DNA of 18,985 bases, taken from contig JAJQJO010000016.1 in NCBI GenBank assembly GCA_021323495.1, positions 1 to 18,985 on the forward strand, in the 5' to 3' direction. The stretch's first letter is position 1, and every line of letters begins with the position of its first letter. The notes below the pieces were generated by a model. That model was not told the DNA's origin. It did not search any database and was given only the letters and a program-made list of their open reading frames with translations. This document shows positions 7,003 through 15,081 of the stretch, piece by piece. The DNA comes from Cellvibrio sp. GTDB taxonomy: Bacteria > Pseudomonadota > Gammaproteobacteria > Pseudomonadales > Cellvibrionaceae. Position numbers and translations under genes: made by a program.

Positions 7003-7140
7003 GCTCGGGGGACAGCTAAAACCGGTTCCTTGTTAAGTGTCTCCAAACCTCGTGGCTCATTTCGGCGATTGCCCTTGCTAACCCACATCATGTGAATTTC
7101 AGGGCGGCGCATCCCGAGGTTCACATCAATTGCGCTACAG
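7003..7140. repeat. Possible dispersed or inverted-repeat element
   Basis: Non-coding stretch after the 77-residue gene with nested inverted arms: AACCTCG (7046-7052) with CGAGGTT (7115-7121), and ATGTGAA (7090-7096) with TTCACAT (7120-7126). The minus strand has an open frame through it, but with no ribosome-binding site and partly overlapping the 77-residue gene antisense. Its translation (MRRPEIHMMW, then SKGNRRNEPRG) feels like translations of repeats seen in related marine gammaproteobacteria. That impression is from memory and unverified. Confidence 0.25.
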
Positions 7141-7150
7141 CTTGTAACGT

Positions 7151-7178
7151 AAAAAAGCCGATGCATTGCTGCATCGGC
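7151..7178 (-). terminator. Rho-independent terminator after GH5 gene 2
   Basis: GCCGATGCA (7157-7165), TTGC loop, TGCATCGGC (7170-7178). On the minus strand it is followed by six T. It lies 66 bases beyond the stop codon of the second GH5 gene, so this gene is a separate transcript from the GH5-GH30 pair. Confidence 0.9.
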
Positions 7179-7243
7179 AAACAGCGGTCGTTACTTAACG
7201 GGCGTTGAGTAATGACCGGCTATGGAGAACCTGGTTGTCGTGT

Positions 7244-9403
7244 TTACTGTTTGGTGAGTTGCCACCAATTGATATTCCAGCCACCTTTGCGCACGAAGAT
7301 TGCCAAATCTTGTTGGCCCGCTTGCAAGTTCACGGTGATTGTCGCTGTCTGCCAGTTTTGCCAGCCCCCCGTATTCGGCACTGTCACCACGCCGAGATCA
7401 GCCCCATTCCTGCTCAACACTAACGTGCCGCCAGCGTAAGGTGAAGAAACGCGCACATCCAGAGTGTAATTACCTGCAGTCGGGATATTGATCGGGTAGC
7501 TCATCCAGTCGTTGTCGTCGGTGCTGCCTGCATTAAACCCGCCCCCGGTGTCGGTGGTGGTTTCCATGCGGATGCCGCTGTGGTCCTTGAACATTTCCGC
7601 CTCAATACGTTGGCCAGTTTGCGCTTTCCAGTTCATCCAATAGGCGATGCTTTCATTGCGCACCAGTGGCTGGGTAGAGAATTGCCGGAACCAGGTTTCG
7701 ATTTGCGCCGCGCTCGCGCTACTCACATTGATGCCGCTCATGCCGCCGCCGTTGCTGGAGTTGGTAATCATGCCCCAGGCCCAACTGCTGGTATCACCAT
7801 TGGAGCCACCCGATGAAGTAGTTTTCCAGGCCCAATTAGTCGCTGCCCAGCCGTAGCTGTTATAGATGTCGTAGGTTTTGCGGGTCATCTGGCCACCGTA
7901 GCTGCCGAGCAGGGTCCAGGGTTGGAATTCGCCCACCAGGAATGGTGTCTGGATACCATTGATCCGGTTGCGCCAATCGCAGCTTTCACCGGTGCCTGCG
8001 GGATTGGTAGCGGTGCTGTTGCAGTGCAGCCAGTTGGCGTGCATGTTGGCTTGGCCAGCGCCATAAGTTGCCGTGTCATTCCATCCCCACAAGCCGGGGT
8101 AGAAATGCATCCAGGTAGCGACATTAGTCAGGCCACGGCTATTTGGATTGCCATAGGCGTCGATACCTGAATTGTGGCCGGGCAGCAAGATAATGTGACT
8201 GGCATCTTTCGCGCGCACCACATTGAACAATTCATAAGAGCGGTTGGCGAGGGTGGTTGCGTCAGTGCCCCAGGGCTCGTTGAGCAAATCATAAGCAGCC
8301 ACTGCGCTGCGGCCGTTGTAGCGCTGGGCGATCATGTCCCACAACCACTTGGTGCGATCCCAATAATTGGCGTTAGTCCAGAGTTGCGCTGCGCCGATAC
8401 AACCGTCGTGTTGCTCGGATGCCGCCGCTTGTCCACCCACTGCTCCGTGCAAATCGAGGATGGTGTACATGCCGCGTTTTTCCGCTTCATTGATGGCCCA
8501 ATCCAGGTATTGCCAGGCATCGGGGCGAACATTGTAGGGATTGTATTCGTCCTCAATCAGGCTATAGAGGAAGGGAATACGGATCACGTTCATGCCCATG
8601 GCCTTCATCATGTCGAAGTCCCGGGTGGTGATGTAATGGTCGCGGAACACTTTCATCAGCCGCTCTTTTTCGGCATTACCGAAGCGTTGCGACATGACCG
8701 ATTCAAGCGTGCATTGGTCGTTAATAGTGCCGCCGTTGTGCGACATAATCCCGCCCATCATCCAGAATTCCTGGATCAACCAGTTACCGATATTGGTACC
8801 GCGCAGATCCACGCGCTGGTTGTTAGCCGCGTTCACCCATTGGGCACCACTCTGTTTGATCGCAGGCAAGCGCGCCCAGCCCACCGAGCTGGATGAACTT
8901 GAACTGGACGATGCAACCGCCGTAATGCGGAACCAATTGAGGTTAAAACCCCCCGCTGGTATGGCGATGCCAAAACTGTGGATCCCGGCGGTCAAATTGA
9001 CGCGCTGTTTAATAGTGGTCCAGGTCTGCCAGCCACCGGTATTCGGCACTGCGATAGTGCCGTAATTGGTTGCACCTCCGGCTTCTTCCAGGCGGATGCT
9101 GCCGCCTCCGGCTTGGCTGGCCACGCGGTATTCCACGTCGTAAGCGCCGGTGGTTGGAATAGTGACGGGATTATTGCTGTACGCCATCCAGTCATTCGCC
9201 TCGATCCAGCCAACATTCTGGCCGCCGCCGCTATCGCTGGTGGCTTCCAATTGCACACCGCTCATATGGCTATAATTTTCCGCCTGGATGCTGGCAGGGA
9301 GGCTGGCCTGGCTGAAGCCAGGTGAACTGAGTAGTGCGCTGCTGAAGAAAAAAGCAAATGCTGACCATTTGCCGGGCCAACGGCATTGTTGTGACATTTT
9401 CAT
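7244..9403 (-). CDS. Secreted GH5 beta-glucanase flanked by two CBM6 modules
   Basis: About 719 residues from the ATG at 9403, which gives a normal signal peptide (MKMSQQCRWPGKW, hydrophobic core, cleavage near SQA). The frame also allows an ATG at 9472 preceded by AGGG, which would give an unusually long leader. Order, numbering from 9403: CBM6 (about 36-163; AENYSHMSGVQ, GGGQNVGWIEANDW, NLNWFRI), a polyserine linker, a GH5 barrel (about 185-590), and a second CBM6 (about 598-719; WNINWWQL at the end). Catalytic-fold motifs match the first GH5: GTNIGNWLIQEFWMMG, NVIRIP, LDLHGAVGGQ, acid/base Glu near 375 in LNEPWG, nucleophile Glu near 491 in GEFQPW. HPYPG is changed to HFYPG. Unlike its paralogue it has only a short loop before the last helix (AAQIETWFRQF) and no lipobox, so it is probably released. 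Substrate inferred: beta-1,3/1,6-glucan. Confidence 0.92.
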   Translation of the reverse strand: MKMSQQCRWPGKWSAFAFFFSSALLSSPGFSQASLPASIQAENYSHMSGVQLEATSDSGGGQNVGWIEANDWMAYSNNPVTIPTTGAYDVEYRVASQAGGGSIRLEEAGGATNYGTIAVPNTGGWQTWTTIKQRVNLTAGIHSFGIAIPAGGFNLNWFRITAVASSSSSSSSSVGWARLPAIKQSGAQWVNAANNQRVDLRGTNIGNWLIQEFWMMGGIMSHNGGTINDQCTLESVMSQRFGNAEKERLMKVFRDHYITTRDFDMMKAMGMNVIRIPFLYSLIEDEYNPYNVRPDAWQYLDWAINEAEKRGMYTILDLHGAVGGQAAASEQHDGCIGAAQLWTNANYWDRTKWLWDMIAQRYNGRSAVAAYDLLNEPWGTDATTLANRSYELFNVVRAKDASHIILLPGHNSGIDAYGNPNSRGLTNVATWMHFYPGLWGWNDTATYGAGQANMHANWLHCNSTATNPAGTGESCDWRNRINGIQTPFLVGEFQPWTLLGSYGGQMTRKTYDIYNSYGWAATNWAWKTTSSGGSNGDTSSWAWGMITNSSNGGGMSGINVSSASAAQIETWFRQFSTQPLVRNESIAYWMNWKAQTGQRIEAEMFKDHSGIRMETTTDTGGGFNAGSTDDNDWMSYPINIPTAGNYTLDVRVSSPYAGGTLVLSRNGADLGVVTVPNTGGWQNWQTATITVNLQAGQQDLAIFVRKGGWNINWWQLTKQ

Positions 9404-9730
9404 AGTTGGGTACCTGTAAACGTTATTGTTATTTCTCACAGAGTACGAAAGCCTGGTTCCAGTTAACTGCATTCCCTGTTGTTATACGCGAGGTTGTGTG
9501 CGCTGGTTTTCGTTGTGATGAGCTTAGGGGGGATGTCCGGTAGCTGTCGTTCGAGAATAAAAGTGGTACTTGAAAAAATCGCCATGCGAACGGGTTCGAC
9601 TAGGGGAAAAATGCTCGTACGCCGATTGGCTCTAGCCCCGTTGGGCTATCTTCTATAGTATCCGGCGTGCCATCTGTCGCTCCGGCAAAGTGACGGGACA
9701 ACAAAAAATAAAGCGTTTTTGGGAGAAGCC
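9404..9730. promoter_or_regulatory. Divergent control region between GH5 gene 2 and the AraC-type gene
   Basis: No gene seen. A palindrome CGAAC-GG-GTTCG spans 9587-9598, with a further GTTCG at 9549-9553. On the minus strand the 9593-9600 site reads GTCGAACC, as upstream of the first GH5 gene. A TAGCCC/GGGCTA hairpin (9633-9648, CGTT loop) lies just before a TATAGT box (9654-9659) that could be the -10 of the rightward promoter. No -35 at normal spacing is evident, which would fit an activator-dependent promoter. Confidence 0.45.
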
Positions 9731-10936
9731 ATGAATCAGGTCGTTTTCAACTTCCACGATGTCATCTTGTTAATGACAGCAATGCTCTGCTGTTTTTTTG
9801 CGCTGCTATTGATCGCTACCAATCCACCCAAAAATACCAGCAATTATTTTCTCGCCGCCTTTTTGATTGCCCATGCGTTTATTCCGCTGCACGAACTTAT
9901 CCTCTGGGGCGCCGAGTTTAAATTCCGCGTGCGGGAATACTTTCCGCAAGTTTATTTTGTTGGTGCCTCCGCCTATTATCTGGATGCCGTACTACTTTAT
10001 TTTTATGTGAAGTCGCTGGTGTTCCGCGATTTTCATATCCGCCCTAAAGATTATTTGCATTTCATTCCACTAGGTTTGTTTGCCTTATTTATGGCTGTCG
10101 CCTTTTACCGTTATCCGACGACATTGCGGTTGGAATGGATCAACACGGAGCATTTTGTATACAGCGGTGGTTACATTACCGCTGAGTTCCTGTGTAAGAC
10201 CTTGCGTATTGTTTATTGCGCGGCCGCATTCATGTTGATCTTTAAATATAAAGACATCCTTAAAACCACTCATTCCAATATTGAAAAGGTCGATATCCTC
10301 TGGCTCAAAATCCTGGTGGTCGGCTTTATGGTTGTCACCTTAATGCATGAGCTGCTCGCCTTTGCCAAAGTGATTGGCTTCATTACCGGTTACGATTTCC
10401 AGCATCCCGACCCCAAAGGCAACATTATTGAATTTATTGGTCTGAGCGGTAATTACGCGCTCTTTTTTCTGGTGTGCACCCTGGTATTCACCAGCATGCG
10501 TTACTTCAGTAACTTTGAGGCTGTGCGCCAGAAAGAGAACCGTGAACCGGCCAAAAAAACCACCCAGGAAAAACTGCTCAATCCGGAATACGCAGCAAAA
10601 ATTGACGGCCTTATGCGCGCACAAAAAACCTATCTCAACCCGGAGCTGACGCTGGATATGCTGGCCGATACCCTCGCCATCCCGGCAAAAGATTTATCGA
10701 TGATCATCAACCGCCATTTTAATTTGAATTTCTATGAATTCATCAATGGTTATCGCATTGAGGAGGCTAAAAAACGCCTGCTTGATGCGGCCAACAAAGA
10801 TAAAACCATTACCGATATTTATCTGGAGGTTGGCTTTAACAGTAAATCGGTATTCAATACATTTTTCAAAAAACTGGTAGGGAAAACACCATCGGAATAT
10901 CGCCTGCAGCCGTCGGATGCGATGGCTGCACACTGA
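9731..10936 (+). CDS. Membrane-embedded AraC-family transcriptional regulator
   Basis: 401 residues from the ATG at 9731, which has GGGAGA 4 bases upstream. A TTG 12 bases earlier in frame overlaps that site and is less likely. The N-terminal 260 residues show about seven hydrophobic helices (roughly 7-27, 36-56, 68-92, 105-125, 145-170, 188-212, 230-255). A charged linker (RQKENREPAKKTT) and a C-terminal AraC-type double helix-turn-helix (about 295-395) follow: LTLDMLADTLAIPAKDLSMIIN, NFYEFINGYRIEEAKKRL, then ITDIYLEVGFNSKSVFNTFFKKLVGKTPSEYR. This 7TM-AraC architecture is known in bacteria and is thought to sense a ligand at the membrane. It is divergent from a secreted GH5 gene, so it probably controls one or both glucanase transcripts in response to a sugar. 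A glycosyltransferase gene follows 21 bases downstream. Confidence 0.9.
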   Translation: MNQVVFNFHDVILLMTAMLCCFFALLLIATNPPKNTSNYFLAAFLIAHAFIPLHELILWGAEFKFRVREYFPQVYFVGASAYYLDAVLLYFYVKSLVFRDFHIRPKDYLHFIPLGLFALFMAVAFYRYPTTLRLEWINTEHFVYSGGYITAEFLCKTLRIVYCAAAFMLIFKYKDILKTTHSNIEKVDILWLKILVVGFMVVTLMHELLAFAKVIGFITGYDFQHPDPKGNIIEFIGLSGNYALFFLVCTLVFTSMRYFSNFEAVRQKENREPAKKTTQEKLLNPEYAAKIDGLMRAQKTYLNPELTLDMLADTLAIPAKDLSMIINRHFNLNFYEFINGYRIEEAKKRLLDAANKDKTITDIYLEVGFNSKSVFNTFFKKLVGKTPSEYRLQPSDAMAAH

Positions 10937-10957
10937 TTGTCATTCCAGGAAAGTTAA

Positions 10958-12226
10958 ATGGTAAATATAGTGGTGTATGCGCTGGGTACCGGGGGTGATG
11001 TTGACCCGATGGTTGCGCTTGGAATTGAATTGAAGCTGCGCGGCCATCAAATCACATTTCTCTCGAACGATTATTTTAAACCAGGGATTGAAGCGGCGGG
11101 TTTTGAGTTTGTTTCAATCGGTACCCTGGAGCAATATCATAAAGGCAATACTGCAGTGGCGTGGGCGCGAACCAATCATACTGACAACTTTGAGTACTAT
11201 CATGCTCCTGCATTTGAGCCAGCGTTTGAGTATGTTAAAAGCTTATTTGGTAAGAACGCATTGATCCTGGCCTTGGGCGAAGAAAACGGCGCGCGCGTCG
11301 CAGCGGAAAAATTCAGCATCCCTTTTATTAAAATCGTTTTATCGCCCAATATTATTTTTTCCGCCTACAGTCCACCTGCGCCTATGAGTTGGGCAATTCC
11401 TGCAAGTATCCCTCGGTTTATCGTGCGCTTTTTGCTGCGCAGGAACCGCAAAACTCGCTTCAACGTTTTCTGCAAGGCGCCACATACCGCCGCGTAGAGG
11501 GCTACTCGTGAACGTCTGCAGTGCCCGCTGAGATTTAAAACCGAATCCGCTGCGTTATTGCAGATTGGTTTCTTTCCGGAATGGTTTGGTATGCCGGCGA
11601 AGGACTGGCCAGAGAATTTAAAATTGGTGGGGTTTCCGTTGCAGAATCGCGCCAATATAAATAGCCGGGCCGAATTGGATGCCCTGATTGAGAAACAAGG
11701 CGCGCCGCTTATTTTTACCTCGGGTACCGGTGTGAAAGATGTTGCCGAATTGTTTGCCGAGGGGCGAAAAATTTGTGAACAATTGCGCGTGCCCGGATTG
11801 TTTGTGGGCGGTGCGAGCGGCGCTGAATTGCTGCAAGGTTCCTCATTGTGTACGCATATTGACTACATAGATTTTGAGTACGCGTTACCCAAAGCCTTGG
11901 CAATTATCCATCACGGCGGTATAGGCACTACAGCACAAGCTATAAAAGCGGGGATTCCGCAGTTGATCCGCCCGCTGAAATACGATCAACCGGACAATGC
12001 GAATCGCTTATATAAATTGGGTTTGGGCACTTATGTCATGCCGGAGCGATTTAAGGTGGAGGTAGTTGCTCCTATGATTGGCAATATGTTGCAGAAAGCC
12101 AAGAGCTCGAAGGCGCTAAAACACTATGCGGCAGATGTTAGTAGCAGTAGTGCGATTGTTGATGCGTGCGATTTGATTGAGCAGGAGTTTAAAAAACTCG
12201 GAAATTCAACTGGTGGGTATAATTAG
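10958..12226 (+). pseudogene. GT1 (RhlB-like) glycosyltransferase interrupted by an in-frame TAG
   Basis: One frame of 422 codons runs from an ATG with AGGAAAG upstream to a stop at 12226, but a TAG at 11495-11497 splits it. The first part (179 residues) has the GT1 start MVNIVVYALGTGGDVDPMVALG and the acceptor-side motif AARVAAEKFSIPF-like segment and YSPPAPMSW. The second part has IGFFPEWFGMPAKDWP, PLIFTSGTG and the nucleotide-sugar box HHGGIGTTAQAIKAGIPQLIRP with QPDNANRL. Joined, the length and spacing fit RhlB-type enzymes, which transfer a sugar from a nucleotide sugar to a lipid or similar acceptor. Residues just before the TAG fit the family poorly. The +2 frame there reads NSLQRFLQGATYRRVEGYS up to 11508, so two compensating frameshifts at about 11420-11510, real or from sequencing, are an alternative. 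Probably co-transcribed with the AraC-type gene. Confidence 0.8.
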
Positions 12227-12238
12227 GGAGACTGCAGT

Positions 12239-12260
12239 GCACTCCTGAATAAGCGAGTGC
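12239..12260. terminator. Weak hairpin between convergent genes
   Basis: GCACTC (12239-12244) and GAGTGC (12255-12260) with a 10-base loop, in the 50-base gap where the glycosyltransferase and the Thr-repeat gene converge. No T-tract on either side, so termination activity is uncertain. Confidence 0.3.
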
Positions 12261-12276
12261 GTGGGTACTTAACGGA

Positions 12277-12732
12277 TTATTGACCGAAGGTTCCTTCAGG
12301 ATCAATGTAGTATGCGGCACGTTTGCCTTTGTATTTAAACAGCCCCAATAAATGGAATATCCAGGTGCCTATAAACTCATCGGTAATCGTAATGGGCTTA
12401 TCAAATTGATCGATAAAGTCTTCGTCGGTCTCTTTTTCTGATGTATTAACATTATATTGTGTAAGCAAACTGCTTTTAATGGTGACATCTGGGTTAGCTT
12501 TCTGGTAGGTAAAGGTAAGCGTGTCGCCCACTGTTATGCTTTCAGGCATTTTATTTTGAGGTAACGGCGGATTGATTGCCGGGGTGCCTGTTACCTGATA
12601 ATTCACTTGAGTGACTTGGCTTGCTTTTATTGTTTCTGGAAACAAAAGCGTGAATGTGTAATTGGTGTTCGTTGTCTTGGTTGTTTTGGTTGTCTTCGTT
12701 GTTTTGGTTGTCTTCGTTGTCTTTGTTGACAT
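12277..12732 (-). CDS. Small protein with (Lys-Thr-Thr)6 N-terminal tail, unknown function, kinase operon
   Basis: 151 residues from the ATG at 12732, which has AAAGGA about 7 bases upstream; an ATG 21 bases further up lacks this. The N-terminus is MST followed by six KTT units and NTN, giving 14 Thr and 6 Lys in the first 24 residues. A predicted beta-rich domain follows (YTFTLLFPETI, ITVGDTLTFTYQK, ITITDEFIGTWIFHLLGLFKYKGKRAAYYIDPEG). There is no signal peptide. The gene begins 23 bases after the stop of the Ser/Thr kinase gene and must be co-transcribed with it. The tail is an attractive phosphorylation target for that kinase, but this is inference. No known family is recognised. Confidence 0.8.
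   Translation of the reverse strand: MSTKTTKTTKTTKTTKTTKTTNTNYTFTLLFPETIKASQVTQVNYQVTGTPAINPPLPQNKMPESITVGDTLTFTYQKANPDVTIKSSLLTQYNVNTSEKETDEDFIDQFDKPITITDEFIGTWIFHLLGLFKYKGKRAAYYIDPEGTFGQ
12670..12723 (-). repeat. Six tandem 9-base units encoding Lys-Thr-Thr
   Basis: On the minus strand the units are AAR-ACA-ACS, six in a row with third-position variation only (AAG/AAA, ACG/ACC), followed by AACACCAAT, which looks like a decayed seventh unit. The 9-base period means that gain or loss of units would keep the frame and change only tail length. Confidence 0.9.
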
Positions 12733-12755
12733 GTTGAATCCTTTTGTTAACAAGT

Positions 12756-15074
12756 TTAAAAATTACCGCTCGCGCGGCGTAGCTCTAAAAGGTCGGGTTC
12801 TGCTTGAATTAACTTCAGCGGGTAACCAAGTTCTACCGCTTTGGTGAGTGCTGTTATAGCCGCTTCACGTTCACCTAACAACTCATAAGCCAGACCCGCA
12901 CGAAAATGAACACTAGCACTTTTTGGCGCAAGTGCCATTACATGCCCTAACAGAGGCTTGGCTTGTGTATGATCACCCAGGCGCGCTGAATACAAACCCA
13001 TGCGTGAGATTAGGGTGACGTCATCTTTTTTGCGCGCCAAGAGTGGAGCAAGTAATTCGCGTGCTTTACGGTAAGCATTTTTTGCTTCATTTTCGCGCCC
13101 AGGAATCCAGAGCAAGGCATCTGCCAGGTTTGCCCAAGCGAGGTGACTGTTTGGGTTGCCTTTGCTCGGCGTTACAGCCGCTTCGAATGCAGCAACGGCA
13201 CCCACATAATCGCCACGAATAAAGAGAGAGTTCCCAAGGTTTCCATGAAGTTGTGCGCTGGAGCGAATTTGTAATCCTTGTTGCAAAACTTGTAGGGCTT
13301 CATCGGGGCGATTTAGATATTCTAGTACAAGATTGAGACCTGCATAGGCCAAAACTGCATCAGGTTGTAGTTTGATACTTAGTCGAAATGCTTCCTCAGC
13401 TTTTAAGTAATCATTTTGTGCGAAATAAATAGCAGCCAACTCGTCAGCAAATAATCGCTCTTGAGGGAATTGCTGTAGACCCTCTTGCGCCAGTTTAAGC
13501 GCATCTTCATAGCGTTGTGCCGATCGCAGAGTTAAAACTTGGCCGTTCCAAGCTAAAATATTGGTGGGTTCCAGTTTTCGGGCTTGCTCAAAGGCTTTGA
13601 GGGCTTGGTCATATGAAGATTTGATTATAGATATATGTCCTTGAGCAATTTGTGTTAGAGCAAGTTGTGGATTTAGTTGTAACGCTTGTTGTGCACTCGC
13701 CTCTGCTTTTTGCATCCAAATGGGGTCTTCGCTGTCTCCTCTGTACCTGTAGCTGTACACCAGCGACAAGCCAGCTACTGCCGCCGCGTTGTTGGGGGTG
13801 TGCGAAAGAATCCTGTTAAAGCTTTTTTCTGCTGCATCCAAACTGCCGGGTCTATCAAACAGTTTGAGTGCTTCAAGCCCCTTGTTAAATTCCAGTGCTT
13901 GTGAATAAGGTTCGAGTTGCATGCTAACAGCTATGTCGGCACTGTTTTCTGGCGGTCGCAGTTGCCATATCACCGCTGCCACCAGAATCAATACACTGAA
14001 CAAACCAAAACCCGCGCTGATTTTATTGCCAAGCAAATAATTTTTAACGGATAGCCAGCGCGATTTTTTCGGTGCCGTGCTAGCGGCAACAAAACGTGTA
14101 TCAAAGGTCGGGTGATCTTGCGTTCTGACCGCACTTTTAATGCCCGTATTTTTTAAATTGGATTGATTCGCTGCATTGCCAATGGGCGTAAACGCCAAGG
14201 TGTCATCGTTGGCAAAATCATTGGCCAATTGCAAATGGCCAAGTTTTTCCAGCTGCGCGGCAACCCAGTGGGTATTGGCCGGGCGCTTGTCCGGATCTTT
14301 GGATAATAGCTGGCCGAGCAGGTCATTAATTGCGGCCGGTAAATTCGGGTTGTGGTTGCCGGGCGCTATCGGCGGATGGGAAATAATCCGCTGCATCAAT
14401 TGCAGTTTATTATGGGTATCACCAAACGGATGGACTCCGCATAACAATTGGTAGGCGAGTATGCCAAAGGAAAATAAATCGCTTTTAAAATCGATCGCTT
14501 CGCCCATTGCCTGTTCGGGGGACATGGAGCAATAGCTACCAGCGACATGATCGGTGAGCGTTGCATTGAAGTCTTGCGATTTGGCGATGCCCAAATCGGT
14601 AATCTTGGCAACCTTGCGTTGATTGATCAGGATATTTTCCGCTTTTAGATCGCGGTGGATAATACCGGCATCGTGCGCAACGGCAAGACCCTGCGCGATT
14701 TCTGTTAGCCAGCGCATCCGCTGTGCAAAGGGGACAATATGCTCGCGCAGGTGCAGCTGCAAATTTTGGCCTTCTACCAATTCCATTACTAATGCAAGCT
14801 GGTCGGGCGCTTCGATAAAATCATAAATCTGCACGATATTCGGGTGATTCAATTTTGCCAGCAGCAGGGCTTCGCGTTTGAAGCGCTCAATGTAGTGAGC
14901 TTCAAATAATTCGGTGCGCAAACATTTAATGGCGACCTGCCGGTCCAGCCGTGTATCGCGCGCGCGATACACCAAACCCATGCCGCCGCGCCCGATACAA
15001 TCGCGTAACTCATAGTGCCCGAGCCGAATCGATCCGGGCGTTGCATCGGCAGATGGTGGATGGGAATTATTCAT
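12756..15074 (-). CDS. Transmembrane Ser/Thr protein kinase with TPR repeats
   Basis: 772 residues. The Hanks-type kinase domain (about 20-278) has an intact active site: Gly loop IGRGGMG (27-33), Lys50 in VAIK, Glu68, HRDLKAEN (Asp142), DLG metal motif (Asp160), P+1 segment MSPEQ, and DLFSFGILAYQLLCG. A Thr/Asn-rich juxtamembrane stretch and one membrane helix (about 353-371) follow. The rest (about 390-765) is TPR repeats, e.g. YDQALKAFEQARKLEPTN and YLKAEEAFRLSIKLQPD. The kinase is at the cytoplasmic side, with TPRs probably in the periplasm if there is a single crossing. The gene starts 7 bases after the FHA gene stop, with no clear ribosome-binding site of its own, so translation is likely coupled. 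Substrates are unknown; the FHA partner and the Thr-repeat protein are natural candidates. Confidence 0.93.
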   Translation of the reverse strand: MNNSHPPSADATPGSIRLGHYELRDCIGRGGMGLVYRARDTRLDRQVAIKCLRTELFEAHYIERFKREALLLAKLNHPNIVQIYDFIEAPDQLALVMELVEGQNLQLHLREHIVPFAQRMRWLTEIAQGLAVAHDAGIIHRDLKAENILINQRKVAKITDLGIAKSQDFNATLTDHVAGSYCSMSPEQAMGEAIDFKSDLFSFGILAYQLLCGVHPFGDTHNKLQLMQRIISHPPIAPGNHNPNLPAAINDLLGQLLSKDPDKRPANTHWVAAQLEKLGHLQLANDFANDDTLAFTPIGNAANQSNLKNTGIKSAVRTQDHPTFDTRFVAASTAPKKSRWLSVKNYLLGNKISAGFGLFSVLILVAAVIWQLRPPENSADIAVSMQLEPYSQALEFNKGLEALKLFDRPGSLDAAEKSFNRILSHTPNNAAAVAGLSLVYSYRYRGDSEDPIWMQKAEASAQQALQLNPQLALTQIAQGHISIIKSSYDQALKAFEQARKLEPTNILAWNGQVLTLRSAQRYEDALKLAQEGLQQFPQERLFADELAAIYFAQNDYLKAEEAFRLSIKLQPDAVLAYAGLNLVLEYLNRPDEALQVLQQGLQIRSSAQLHGNLGNSLFIRGDYVGAVAAFEAAVTPSKGNPNSHLAWANLADALLWIPGRENEAKNAYRKARELLAPLLARKKDDVTLISRMGLYSARLGDHTQAKPLLGHVMALAPKSASVHFRAGLAYELLGEREAAITALTKAVELGYPLKLIQAEPDLLELRRASGNF

Positions 15075-15081
15075 TCAGCAA

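Noticed and set aside
6786..7166. 126-codon open frame on the minus strand
   Set aside because: Antisense to the well-signalled 77-residue gene and extends into a terminator stem at 7157-7178; kept only as a hint of a possible repeat.
8174..8896. 240-codon open frame on the plus strand
   Set aside because: Antisense to the second GH5 gene at nearly the same relative position as the other shadow frame; explained by codon bias of the real gene.
12670..12723. Phase-variable repeat switching a gene on and off
   Set aside because: The unit is 9 bases, so changes in copy number keep the reading frame; only tail length could vary.
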